The notes under the pieces: model-generated | Database searches by the model: none | Seen by the model: the letters and a program-made list of their open reading frames with translations, nothing else | What the model was told of the DNA's origin: nothing | Shown here: one piece after another, positions 17,268 to 25,974 of the stretch | Layout: every line of letters begins with the position of its first letter | How positions within the stretch are numbered: position 1 is the first letter of the stretch | Translations under genes and position numbers: made by a program | NCBI RefSeq assembly: GCF_047468865.1 | Contig: NZ_JBLGTV010000012.1 | Coordinates: 1 to 64,000, forward strand | Direction: 5' to 3' | Length of the DNA stretch: 64,000 bases | Source: Castellaniella hirudinis_A | Lineage (GTDB): Bacteria > Pseudomonadota > Gammaproteobacteria > Burkholderiales > Burkholderiaceae_B

Positions 17268-18452
17268 TTAGGTTGAGGCGTTATCGGCGCCCGGTTCGTT
17301 ATGGTAACCCGTAATGGTCAGGGCGAACCCCGCCATGCTGGGCATTTTGCGCGGCCGGGCCAGCAAACGCGCCTGGCCCACGCCGAGATCGCGCAGGATC
17401 TGCGCGCCGATCCCGAAGGTGCGCAAACCATGGCGTTCGCCGTCCGGGACGGCGGGCGCGGCGGACACAGCGCCCGTGCTGCGCGCCCAGGCATCGAATT
17501 GGGCGAACAACAGGTCGGCCTGCCCATGGCAGTTCAGCAAAACCACCACCCCGCTGGGAGCGGCGGCAATGGTGCGCAATGCCTGGGGAATCGTCCAGCT
17601 GTGTTGGGTGGCGCACTCGCACAGCAAATCCAGCACGTTGGTGGGCTCGTGCACGCGCACCAGGGTTTCCTGGTCGGGCTGGATCTGCCCATGCACCAGC
17701 GCCAGGTGGGGGGCGTCGGACGCCCGGTCGCGGTAGGCGACGGCGGTGAATTCGCCCCAGGGGGTGGTGACCTGGCGTTCGACCAGGCGCTCGACCATGG
17801 TTTCGTGTTCGCTGCGGTATTGGATGAGGTCGGCGATCGTGCCGATTTTCAGGCCGTGTTCCTGGGCAAACGCCATCAGATCGGGCAAACGGGCCATCGT
17901 GCCGTCGGGCTTCAGGATTTCGCAGATGACCGCCGCCGGAGTCAGCCCGGCCATGGCGGTCAGGTCGCAGCCGGCCTCGGTGTGGCCGGCGCGCACCAGC
18001 ACCCCGCCCGGTACGGCCCGCACGGGGAAAATATGCCCCGGCTGAACCAGATCGGACGAGCGCGCATCGCGGGCCACGGCGGCCTGGATGGTGCGGGCGC
18101 GGTCGGCGGCGGAAATCCCGGTGCCCACGCCTTCGGCGGCCTCGATGGAGACCGTGAAATTGGTGCCATAGCGGGTGCCGTTCTGGTTGGCCATCAACGG
18201 CAGCTGCAATTGCGCGCAGCGATCCTGGGTGAGCGTCAGGCAGACCAGGCCGCGCGCGTGGGTGACCATGAAGTTGATGGCGTCGGGGGTGACGAAATCC
18301 GCCGCCATGACCAGATCGCCTTCGTTTTCGCGGTCTTCTTCATCCACCAGAATGACCATGTGGCCGGCGCGCAGTTCGGCCACGATTTCCTGCACTGAAG
18401 AAATCGCAAAGCCGGACGCCGCGTCGGCCGGGGCCTGGGTATCGGTATTCAT
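17268..18452 (-). CDS. ribBA: 3,4-dihydroxy-2-butanone-4-phosphate synthase with GTP cyclohydrolase II-like domain
   Basis: The product has 394 aa. The N-terminal half (about 1-215) is a full DHBP synthase: DEEDRENEGDLVMAA, ARGLVCL, and GHTEAGCDL with its His. The C-terminal half follows the GTP cyclohydrolase II fold (VRVHEPTNVLDLLC, HGLRTFGIGAQIL), but the zinc site CxxxxxxxxxCxC is not there; the usual SECLTGD...RCDCG stretch is replaced. The RibA half is therefore probably inactive as a cyclohydrolase, and a separate ribA elsewhere is expected. It is first in the ribBA-ribH-nusB-thiL-pgpA string. No FMN riboswitch was recognised in the 106 bases upstream. Confidence 0.93.
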   Translation of the reverse strand: MNTDTQAPADAASGFAISSVQEIVAELRAGHMVILVDEEDRENEGDLVMAADFVTPDAINFMVTHARGLVCLTLTQDRCAQLQLPLMANQNGTRYGTNFTVSIEAAEGVGTGISAADRARTIQAAVARDARSSDLVQPGHIFPVRAVPGGVLVRAGHTEAGCDLTAMAGLTPAAVICEILKPDGTMARLPDLMAFAQEHGLKIGTIADLIQYRSEHETMVERLVERQVTTPWGEFTAVAYRDRASDAPHLALVHGQIQPDQETLVRVHEPTNVLDLLCECATQHSWTIPQALRTIAAAPSGVVVLLNCHGQADLLFAQFDAWARSTGAVSAAPAVPDGERHGLRTFGIGAQILRDLGVGQARLLARPRKMPSMAGFALTITGYHNEPGADNAST

Positions 18453-18558
18453 TGATCCTGTTCCTGTAAGAAGGGAGCGGTTTCCCCGCCCGCCCCACCC
18501 GTCCCGCCCGCACGCGGCGGCGGGGCGGGCAGGCTGCGGAAGCAGCCGCCCGATTGCA

Positions 18559-19929
18559 TTATTTTAGCGATTCGCCACGCGAACCCAACAAGGCTTCGGC
18601 AAACTCGGCGGCCACGAAAGGCTGCAGGTCTTGCATGCCCTCGCCCACGCCGATCCAATACACCGGCACGGGCCGCACCCCCTGGCTGCCCGCCGCCACC
18701 GCCGCCAGCGTGCCGCCCCGCGCCGTGCCATCCAGCTTGGTGACGACCAGCCCCGTCAGCCCCAGGGCGGCATCGAAGGCGCGGATCTGGGCCAGCGCAT
18801 TCTGCCCGGTATTGCCATCGACCACCAGAAGGATTTCGTGCGGCGCGCCGGGATCGGCCTTGCCGATCACGCGCTTGATTTTTTTCAGTTCTTCCATCAG
18901 GTGCAGTTGGGTGGGCAGACGGCCGGCCGTGTCCACCAGCACCACATCCGCCGCCCGCGCCCGGCCGGCGTTGACGGCATCAAAGGCCACGGCGGCGGGA
19001 TCGCCGCCTTCCTGGGCGATGACGGTCACCCCATTGCGCGTCCCCCAGGCAACCAGCTGTTCGCGCGCGGCGGCGCGGAACGTATCGCCCGCCGCCAGCA
19101 GCACGCTGGCCTGCCGGGCCTGCAAGGCATGCGCCAGCTTGCCGATGGACGTGGTTTTGCCCGCGCCATTGACCCCGGCGATCATCACCACCATGGGGGC
19201 GGCTTCACCCACCACGAACGGTTTTTCCAGAACCTTCAGGTGATCGGCCAGAATATCCCGCAGGGCTTCGCGCACCGCATCTGGCTGATCCAGACGCTGC
19301 TTGCGCACTTGCGCGCGCAATTGGGCCAGCAGCTTTTCCGTGGCCTCGACCCCGGCATCGGCCATGATCAGGGCGGTTTCCAGTTCTTCGAACAGGGTTT
19401 CATCGACCTGGACGCCGACAAACAGGCTGCCCAGGCTTTGGCCCGTGCGCGACAGCCCGCGGCGCAGCCGCCCCAGCCAGGACAGGGATTCAGCCGCCGG
19501 GGCGGGCGCGGCATCCAGCCGCGCCAGGGGGTCGGCCGCCACGTTGGGCGCGCCGTCCGACCAGGGATCGGGCGGCTGCACCGCCGATGCGGCGGCGTCT
19601 TCGCCGGGCGGGCCGCCGACGGGCCGATCGCCGGCCGGCGGGCCGTCGCCGGACAAGGCGGTATCCAGCGGGCCGGTATCCGACGAGCCGGCGGACGGCC
19701 CCGCCGCCGCATCCAGCGGCGCGGCGGCAGCGGATGACGAGGCGGGCGGCGGCGCGGGGGACACCGGCGCGGCGGCGACCGCTGGGCCGGGACTGTCCGC
19801 CTGCAAGCCGGTCGCCAGGGCTTCTGGCAGTTCGGTCGGCGCGACCGGGGCGATTTCCGGTGTTTCCAGCGCTTCTGGGGGCGTCTGCGGGGCAGGCGGG
19901 GATTTTTTGCGTTTAAAAAAACTGAACAT
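18559..19929 (-). CDS. ftsY: signal recognition particle receptor FtsY
   Basis: The product has 456 aa. Residues about 1-150 are a long Ala/Pro/Asp-rich A-domain starting MFSFFKRKK, a membrane-targeting basic patch. The NG domain follows: P-loop GVNGAGKTTSIGKLA, AAGDTFRAAAREQL, DTAGRLPTQ, TKLDGTARGG and GVGEGMQDLQPF. It is the GTPase docking SRP-ribosome complexes to the translocon. It is divergent from rsmD, the usual betaproteobacterial arrangement. Confidence 0.97.
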   Translation of the reverse strand: MFSFFKRKKSPPAPQTPPEALETPEIAPVAPTELPEALATGLQADSPGPAVAAAPVSPAPPPASSSAAAAPLDAAAGPSAGSSDTGPLDTALSGDGPPAGDRPVGGPPGEDAAASAVQPPDPWSDGAPNVAADPLARLDAAPAPAAESLSWLGRLRRGLSRTGQSLGSLFVGVQVDETLFEELETALIMADAGVEATEKLLAQLRAQVRKQRLDQPDAVREALRDILADHLKVLEKPFVVGEAAPMVVMIAGVNGAGKTTSIGKLAHALQARQASVLLAAGDTFRAAAREQLVAWGTRNGVTVIAQEGGDPAAVAFDAVNAGRARAADVVLVDTAGRLPTQLHLMEELKKIKRVIGKADPGAPHEILLVVDGNTGQNALAQIRAFDAALGLTGLVVTKLDGTARGGTLAAVAAGSQGVRPVPVYWIGVGEGMQDLQPFVAAEFAEALLGSRGESLK

Positions 19930-19991
19930 AGGCTTTACACTGGAGAGTCCGGCGGACGCCCGACGCCGTATTTTTCAACCACGGGCCGCGC

Positions 19992-20624
19992 ATGAAACAA
20001 CATCAGATTCGTATTGTAGGCGGTGACTACCGACGCACGCCCATTCGCGTGCCCGACGGGGCCCATTTGCGCCCCACACCGGATCGGGTGCGCGAAACCC
20101 TGTTCAATTGGCTGGCGCATCTGTGGGGCGGGGATTTCGCCTCGAAACAAGTGCTGGATCTGTTCGCCGGCAGCGGGGCGCTGGGCTTTGAAGCGGCTTC
20201 CCGGGGCGTGGCCCTGGCCCAGTTGGTCGAAAAAGCCCCCGCCGCCCTGGCGGGACTGCGGGCGGTGCAGCAACGGCTGCGGGCCCCCGCCATCCGCATC
20301 CATGCGGGCGATGCGCTGGCCTATCTGCGCGCCCTGCCCGCCCCCGGCTTCGACCTGTTGATGCTGGATCCGCCCTTCGGCGGCGACTGGCCCGCCCGCC
20401 TGCGCCCCCTCCTGGGCCAGGCGCTGCGCCCGGGCGGCCTGCTGTACCTGGAAGCCGAAACCCGGGCCGCCGCCGATTGGCCCCCCGACTGGACGGTGCT
20501 GCGCCAGGGCCGCGCCGGGCAGGTGCATTACGCGCTGTTGCAATTTGCTGCAACGCAGAAAAATCGTAATAATGGCCGTTTATCGCCTGCCGATGATCCT
20601 CATCATCCTTCGGAGCTCGCATGA
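19992..20624 (+). CDS. rsmD: 16S rRNA (guanine(966)-N2)-methyltransferase
   Basis: The product has 210 aa. RIVGGDYRRTPI, LRPTPDRVRETLFNWL, VLDLFAGSGALGFEAASRG (SAM-binding motif I) and the catalytic LDPPF are conserved. It methylates G966 in the 30S P-site region. Its stop overlaps the coaD start (ATGA, 20621-20624). The C-terminal tail of about 20 residues (after LLQF) is low-complexity. Confidence 0.95.
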   Translation: MKQHQIRIVGGDYRRTPIRVPDGAHLRPTPDRVRETLFNWLAHLWGGDFASKQVLDLFAGSGALGFEAASRGVALAQLVEKAPAALAGLRAVQQRLRAPAIRIHAGDALAYLRALPAPGFDLLMLDPPFGGDWPARLRPLLGQALRPGGLLYLEAETRAAADWPPDWTVLRQGRAGQVHYALLQFAATQKNRNNGRLSPADDPHHPSELA

Positions 20625-21124
20625 TTACCGCTGTTTATCCTGGCACGTTCGACCCCCTGACCCGCGGGCACGAAGACCTCGTGCGGCGCGCCGCCAGCCT
20701 GTTCGACCATGTGGTGGTGGGGGTGGCCGTCAGCCAGAACAAAAAACCGTTTTTCAGCATCCAGGAGCGCCTGGAGATCGCCGAGGAAGTCCTGGGGCAC
20801 TACCCCAATGTGCGGGTGCGCAGCTTCGGCGGGCTGCTGAAGGATTTCGTGCGCGAGCAAGACGCCCGCGTGATCGTGCGCGGCCTGCGGGCGGTTTCCG
20901 ACTTTGAATACGAATTCCAGATGGCGGGGATGAACCGCCACCTGCTGCCCGAGGTCGAAACCCTGTTCATGACGCCGTCGGATCAATACCAGTTCATTTC
21001 GGGCACCATCGTGCGCGAAATCGCCATCCTGGGCGGCGACGTCAGCAAGTTCGTGTTTCCGTCGGTAGAACGCTGGCTGCATTCCAAGGCCAAGGCCCTG
21101 CGCGAACAGCAGGCCGGCGGCTGA
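20621..21124 (+). CDS. coaD: phosphopantetheine adenylyltransferase
   Basis: The product has 167 aa. It starts MITAVYPGTFDPLTRGHEDLVRRA, containing the T/HxGH nucleotidyltransferase motif, and has RGLRAVSDFEYEFQMAGMNR and the ISGTIVREIA signature. It adenylylates 4'-phosphopantetheine in coenzyme A synthesis. It is translationally coupled to rsmD by an ATGA overlap. Confidence 0.97.
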   Translation: MITAVYPGTFDPLTRGHEDLVRRAASLFDHVVVGVAVSQNKKPFFSIQERLEIAEEVLGHYPNVRVRSFGGLLKDFVREQDARVIVRGLRAVSDFEYEFQMAGMNRHLLPEVETLFMTPSDQYQFISGTIVREIAILGGDVSKFVFPSVERWLHSKAKALREQQAGG

Positions 21125-21185
21125 CTGCCGCCTCGGCGAAACTCCCAGGCCGCATGTCCCGGCGCGCCGGCGCAGCGCCCCGCCG

Positions 21186-21584
21186 TCAGCGCCGGGCGGC
21201 GCCCGGCCACTGCACGGCAGGGGCTTCGGGGTGCACCTTCAGCAGGCGGCAGGGCTGCCCCAGCCACTGGGTGAACCAGGCGGCGGCCAGGTCGCCTTCG
21301 TCCACGGCCCGCACGGCCTGGCCATCCACCAGGGCCTGGCATTCGACGCTGGCGTCGTCTTCGATGACATCCAGGGGGATGTCCAGGCGCAACATGCCGG
21401 GGGCGCGCACCACCAGATAGCCGAAGCGCAGGCTGAGATCCAGTTCGGCCAGACCGGGCGCACGATCCGCGTCCAGCCAGGCATTGCCCGGATCCACCAA
21501 CAGCCAGCGGCCATCGTATGCCCGGGCGCGGTCGTCGTCGGCTACGGGGCGGGCCCCGGCGATGGGCTGTGCGGTCTGTGTCAT
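21186..21584 (-). CDS. solo MOSC N-terminal beta-barrel domain protein
   Basis: The product has 132 aa. The segment YDGRWLLVDPGNAWLDADRAPGLAEL and the following strands match the N-terminal beta-barrel domain that precedes MOSC catalytic domains (YcbX and mARC-like). Here the MOSC catalytic domain is absent, since the ORF ends at the LLKVHPEAP strand. The start at 21584 has AAGGA nine bases upstream and is preferred to an in-frame start six codons earlier. Function is unknown. It is convergent with coaD. Confidence 0.65.
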   Translation of the reverse strand: MTQTAQPIAGARPVADDDRARAYDGRWLLVDPGNAWLDADRAPGLAELDLSLRFGYLVVRAPGMLRLDIPLDVIEDDASVECQALVDGQAVRAVDEGDLAAAWFTQWLGQPCRLLKVHPEAPAVQWPGAARR

Positions 21585-21660
21585 CCGTGCGTTCCTTTGC
21601 AAAAGGGAATTGATAAAAAATCAGCGGCAACGACCGCCGTCCGCGAACGGCGGCCCCGGG

Positions 21661-24309
21661 TCATTGGCCCAGCAAGCCCTTCAGCGCATTGCCGATGCGC
21701 TCGACGGGATCTTTGTCCGGGGTGGGCGCGGCGGGTTCGATATCCGGGTCGGGCAACAGCTGATTGATGGGGTCATCGCCCCCGATCAGCCCCATCAGGC
21801 CCGATTTGAGCACCTTCTGGATCGTCTGGTTGCGAATACCGCCCCACTGCACCGCGTAATCGGGGGCAGACCAGGCCCCGGAGACCTGGACGGGGATGGT
21901 CACCCCGGCCAGGCTGCCCAGGTCGATTTTCAGGGCCTTGGGCAGGCGGGCGGCCACCTGCACCAGCAACTGCACGTCCAGCCGCCGGCCAGGCACGTCC
22001 AGGGCGGCCGGCTTGCCCGCCGACACCCGCAGCGGGCCGGCATCCAGCAGCAGCTTGGCGATCCGGCCCTGGCCATGGTCGAAATCCACGCGGCCGTCCA
22101 GGGTGGTGAAGCGCGTGCTGCGGCGGTCGTCGAAGGGCGAGGGCACGGCATCCAGGCGGCCCTTGGCGACATTGCCCAGCGATGCGGACACTTCGGTCAG
22201 CGTCTGCACGGCATCCACCCCCTGGACGGCCCCATCGCGCACCTGCCAGGTCGCCCGGCCGCCCAGGGCCTGCTGCCAGGCCTGCACACTGGCGCCCGCC
22301 GTCTGCAAGTCCAGCTGCGCGGTGGCCCGCCCCGACACCAGATTGCGCCCCGTGAGGGCATGCATCAAGGGGGCCACGGAGACCTTGTCGAGATTCAGCT
22401 TGAGCGCGACTGTCTGCGGCTGCGCGGCGGCGGCCGGCCCAGCAGCCGCCCGGGGCTGGCCCAGAACGGCGTCGCCCGCGCCCTGGGCCGCGTCGGCGGC
22501 GGCCAGCCGCAACCGGCCCGTGGCGCTGCCCCCATACAGCTGGGCCTTGAATTCGGGCACTTCCAGTGTCCCATCCACCAGCCGAACCGGCAGCGAGACT
22601 TGGCTCAAGCGCATTTCGCGCACACGCAGATCGGCCACCTGGACATCCCCCTGGATGTCCTGTCCACGCAGCCAGCTGAAGTCCACGGGAACATCCGCCG
22701 TTGCGACAGACGCCGGGGCGGGCGCCGGGGCCACCGAGGCCGGCTCCCCCGTATCGGCCGCGTCCGGAGCCGGCGTCCGGGACGATGCCGGCGGGGTTGG
22801 CGGGCCCGCCAGCCAGCGATCCAGCAAGAGTTTCTCGGCATTGAGCGTGAAGGTCGTCCGGGGATCGGCCAGCCGCGTGGTGGCGGATTTCAGAGTCGCC
22901 TGGGCACCGTCGACCATGGCGCTAAGATCCATGTCCAGGGCATCGCGCACCAAATCCAGATGCAGGCTGCCGATCAGGGGAAACTGCACCAACGCCTGGT
23001 CGTGGGCGGGTTCCTGCACGCTGAAGTCGCCCTGAACGGCGCTGAGGCTGCCCTGATGCTGGCGAGTGTCCCAGGCCAAGGGGGAGGCCAGCTTCAGTTG
23101 CAGCAGACGCTGGCCCTGGGTATAGGCGGCATCCAGACTGGCCGTCCGAAACTGCAGTTGCTGGGCATTGCCCGAAAGGCCTTCCAGCCCCAGGGCCACG
23201 GCCAGTGTGTCGCCGCCCGTGGCTTTCAGGGTGGCCACCAGCGGATCGGCCTGCGCCGAGTCCGGCGACACGGCCAAAGCCGGCGCGTCCAGCGCGAAAC
23301 CCAGTTGGCGGTCACGATCCAGGCCCTCGGCGCGCAAGGCCAGCTTGGCGATCTTGAGTGCCATCTGGCGCTGATCCAGACGCAGCTGGGCGGCGCCCAG
23401 GCTGGCCTTCAGCCCGCTGATGGGGTGCGGCCCGATGATGTCGCCCTGGATGGCCAGCGCCAGGTTGTCGGCGGCAAACCGGCGTTCGCCCCCCCGGTAG
23501 GCCAGGCTGCCCTTGAGGGTGGCGTCGGCGTGATCCAGATTGCCCAGCCGCCCGGTGATCTGCACATTGATCTTCTGGGCGGAATAGTCTTGCGCGGCCG
23601 GATCCAGGCGCAACAGCGCCTGGGCCTGCAACTGGGCGTCCTGCACCGGGTCGGCCCCCGCGATCTTGGCCTTGAGCGACACATCGAAAGGCTGGTCGAA
23701 AGTGACCCGGCCAGTGCTGGCTTCGATGCCCGACAAGGTGGTGGACAGCCCGTCGGCCTGATCCAGGTAATGAATTTGCCCGTCTTTCAGGGCCAGGCCG
23801 GCAATATCAATATTGAGATCGGAACGCGGCCCCGCGCGCGGGGCCACCGCCTGCGCCGCGGCGGCCAGCGGGCCGGCGGCGGCGGGGGCCGGCGCCGCCC
23901 CATCGGTCTCGGCATCCAGCAGATCGCTGAAATTGAACCGGCCCCGGGCGTCGCGCACCAGCCAGGCCTTCAGGCCCGTGATGGCCACGTGATCGACAAC
24001 CAGCTGATTGGACAGCAGCGGCCAGATCGCCACCGCCAGGCGGGCGCTGTCCATGGAAACAAACGTGTCGTCGGACTGCCGGTTGGACAAGGACACCTGG
24101 CTGACCGCCAGGCCGATGCGCGGAAACAGCGACAGGCTGATGTCGCCGTCGATGGTCAGCGTGCGGGCATAGCGGTCGAACACCAGCTGCTCAAGGCGGG
24201 ACTTATAGGCATTGGGGTTGAAAGTCAGCAGAAAAATCGCCAGCCCGACAACGGTAACCAGCAAAACCAGCACCAGGCTGAACACCCCCCGCTTCAACCA
24301 GACGTTCAT
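21661..24309 (-). CDS. AsmA-family inner-membrane protein
   Basis: The product has 882 aa. One N-terminal transmembrane helix (residues about 8-29) is followed by LTFNPNAYKSRLEQLVFDRYARTLTIDGDISLSLFPRIGLAV, the AsmA N-terminal hallmark, and a long beta-rich periplasmic repeat region with Ala/Pro linkers at about 165-185 and 500-530. AsmA-like proteins are thought to bridge the periplasm and carry phospholipids between membranes. A long ORF on the opposite strand here is a compositional shadow. A 266-base AT-rich spacer containing both promoters separates it from metY. Confidence 0.9.
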   Translation of the reverse strand: MNVWLKRGVFSLVLVLLVTVVGLAIFLLTFNPNAYKSRLEQLVFDRYARTLTIDGDISLSLFPRIGLAVSQVSLSNRQSDDTFVSMDSARLAVAIWPLLSNQLVVDHVAITGLKAWLVRDARGRFNFSDLLDAETDGAAPAPAAAGPLAAAAQAVAPRAGPRSDLNIDIAGLALKDGQIHYLDQADGLSTTLSGIEASTGRVTFDQPFDVSLKAKIAGADPVQDAQLQAQALLRLDPAAQDYSAQKINVQITGRLGNLDHADATLKGSLAYRGGERRFAADNLALAIQGDIIGPHPISGLKASLGAAQLRLDQRQMALKIAKLALRAEGLDRDRQLGFALDAPALAVSPDSAQADPLVATLKATGGDTLAVALGLEGLSGNAQQLQFRTASLDAAYTQGQRLLQLKLASPLAWDTRQHQGSLSAVQGDFSVQEPAHDQALVQFPLIGSLHLDLVRDALDMDLSAMVDGAQATLKSATTRLADPRTTFTLNAEKLLLDRWLAGPPTPPASSRTPAPDAADTGEPASVAPAPAPASVATADVPVDFSWLRGQDIQGDVQVADLRVREMRLSQVSLPVRLVDGTLEVPEFKAQLYGGSATGRLRLAAADAAQGAGDAVLGQPRAAAGPAAAAQPQTVALKLNLDKVSVAPLMHALTGRNLVSGRATAQLDLQTAGASVQAWQQALGGRATWQVRDGAVQGVDAVQTLTEVSASLGNVAKGRLDAVPSPFDDRRSTRFTTLDGRVDFDHGQGRIAKLLLDAGPLRVSAGKPAALDVPGRRLDVQLLVQVAARLPKALKIDLGSLAGVTIPVQVSGAWSAPDYAVQWGGIRNQTIQKVLKSGLMGLIGGDDPINQLLPDPDIEPAAPTPDKDPVERIGNALKGLLGQ

Positions 24310-24575
24310 ACAAATCCTGTGTTTCTAACCCGACAAACCGCGCACCGGCGGACAATAGCTGGAATGCTAACCCAAGCCCGCCCGTTAGCGCAGCGGGATC
24401 GGGCCGACAGCCGCTCAATCAAGCAACTAAATATCATCGCCGACAAATAAGCCATATCCATATTATCTTTGGTTATATATAAATTGTTGCAAAAGCCTGT
24501 GTTCAAACGCCGTTCGCCAGTACCATGGAAGTTTGCTTAAAAACTTGACTCGGACAAATTCCTTCAGGAGACACC

Positions 24576-25859
24576 ATGAGCCGCAAATTCGAGACCCTGG
24601 CCATTCATGCGGGGTACGCCCCCGACCCCACCACGAAATCGGTCGCCGTCCCGATCTACCAGACCACGTCCTATGCGTTCGATGACACCCAGCACGGCGC
24701 CGACCTGTTCGACCTGAAAGTGCCCGGCAACATCTACACCCGCATCATGAACCCCACCACCGCCGTGCTCGAAGAACGGGTGGCGGCCCTGGAAGGCGGG
24801 GTCGCGGCCCTGGCGGTGGCCTCCGGCATGACGGCCATCACCTACGCCATCCAGACCATCGCGCAGGCGGGCGACAACATCGTGTCCACCAGCAAGCTGT
24901 ACGGCGGCACCTACAACCTGTTCGCCCATACTTTTCCGCGTCAGGGCCTGGAAGTCCGCTTCGCGGCGCACGACGACATCGACGCGCTGGAAGCCCTGAT
25001 CGACGACCGCACCCGCGCCGTGTTCTGCGAATCCATCGGCAATCCGGCGGGCAACATCATCGACATCCAGGCACTGGCCGAGGCCGCCCACCGCCACGGG
25101 GTGCCGCTGATCGTGGACAACACCGTGGCCTCGCCCGCCCTGTGCCGTCCCATCGAATGGGGGGCGGACATCGTGGTGCACGCCCTGACCAAATACATGG
25201 GCGGCCACGGCACCAGCATCGCCGGGGCCGTGGTAGACGCGGGCACCTTCCCGTGGGCCAAACACCGCGACCGCTTCCCCATGCTGAACGAACCCGACCC
25301 GTCCTATCACGGGGTGGTCTACACCGAGGCCTTCGGCCCGGCGGCCTTCATCGGCCGCTGCCGGGTGGTGCCGCTGCGCAACACCGGCGGGGCGATCTCG
25401 CCCTTCAATTCCTTCCTGGTTCTGCAGGGCATCGAAACCCTGCCGCTGCGCATGGAGCGCCACTGCGCCAACGCCATGGCCGTGGCGCAGTTCCTGCAGT
25501 CGCACCCCCAGGTGGCCTGGGTCAACTACGCCGGGCTGGCCGACCACGCCGAGCACGCCCTGGCCCGGAAATACATGGGCGGCGCCCCCGCCAGCATCCT
25601 GTCCTTCGGCATCCAGGGCGGGCTGGCGGCCGGGGCGAAATTCATCGACGCGCTGCAGTTGATCCTGCGGCTGGTCAACATCGGCGACGCCAAATCCCTG
25701 GCCTGCCACCCGGCCTCCACCACCCACCGGCAGCTCAACCCCGAAGAACTGGCCCGTGCCGGCGTAGGCGAGGACATGATCCGCCTATCCATCGGCATCG
25801 AGCACATCGACGACATCCTCGACGACCTGCGCCAAGCCCTGGACGCCAGCGCCGCCTGA
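24576..25859 (+). CDS. metY: O-acetylhomoserine sulfhydrylase (aminocarboxypropyltransferase)
   Basis: The product has 427 aa, the long form typical of MetY rather than MetB/MetZ. FETLAIHAGYAPDPTTKSVAVPIYQTTSY at the start, SKLYGGTYNLF, DNTVASPALCRPIEWGADIVVHALTKYMGGHG (PLP Lys in TKY) and the ending LSIGIEHIDDILDDL are diagnostic. It makes homocysteine from O-acetylhomoserine and sulfide (methionine synthesis). AGGAG lies 7 bases before ATG 24576. I recognised no SAM riboswitch upstream. Confidence 0.94.
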   Translation: MSRKFETLAIHAGYAPDPTTKSVAVPIYQTTSYAFDDTQHGADLFDLKVPGNIYTRIMNPTTAVLEERVAALEGGVAALAVASGMTAITYAIQTIAQAGDNIVSTSKLYGGTYNLFAHTFPRQGLEVRFAAHDDIDALEALIDDRTRAVFCESIGNPAGNIIDIQALAEAAHRHGVPLIVDNTVASPALCRPIEWGADIVVHALTKYMGGHGTSIAGAVVDAGTFPWAKHRDRFPMLNEPDPSYHGVVYTEAFGPAAFIGRCRVVPLRNTGGAISPFNSFLVLQGIETLPLRMERHCANAMAVAQFLQSHPQVAWVNYAGLADHAEHALARKYMGGAPASILSFGIQGGLAAGAKFIDALQLILRLVNIGDAKSLACHPASTTHRQLNPEELARAGVGEDMIRLSIGIEHIDDILDDLRQALDASAA

Positions 25860-25929
25860 ACGCGGCACGCGACAGAGCCTCGTCCGGGCGCACGCCCGGG
25901 CGCTTCACCCAGAACATAAGGATTTTTTC

Positions 25930-25974
25930 ATGTCTTTGTACCCGTCTTATCTCGGGAGATCACCATGCAGATAG
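25930..25974 (+). CDS. possible 14-aa leader ORF overlapping pntAA start
   Basis: ATG 25930 preceded by AAGGA at 8 bases opens a 14-codon frame, MSLYPSYLGRSPCR, ending TAG at 25972-25974. It overlaps the pntAA start (25965) in another frame. Such an overlap could couple translation. There is no conservation evidence, so it may be chance. Confidence 0.3.
   Translation: MSLYPSYLGRSPCR

Noticed and set aside
18453..18558. FMN riboswitch before ribBA
   Set aside because: The 106-base spacer contains a GC hairpin (GGCTGC/GCAGCC) after ftsY but none of the conserved RFN blocks.
21484..24450. 988-codon open frame on the plus strand opposite the AsmA gene
   Set aside because: Its product is low-complexity Gln/Gly/His/Arg sequence; the opposite frame is a convincing AsmA protein with a membrane helix. 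It is a GC-skew shadow.
24310..24575. SAM-type riboswitch before metY
   Set aside because: The region is AT-rich and promoter-like; I could not find the conserved core of a SAM or SAM-II element.
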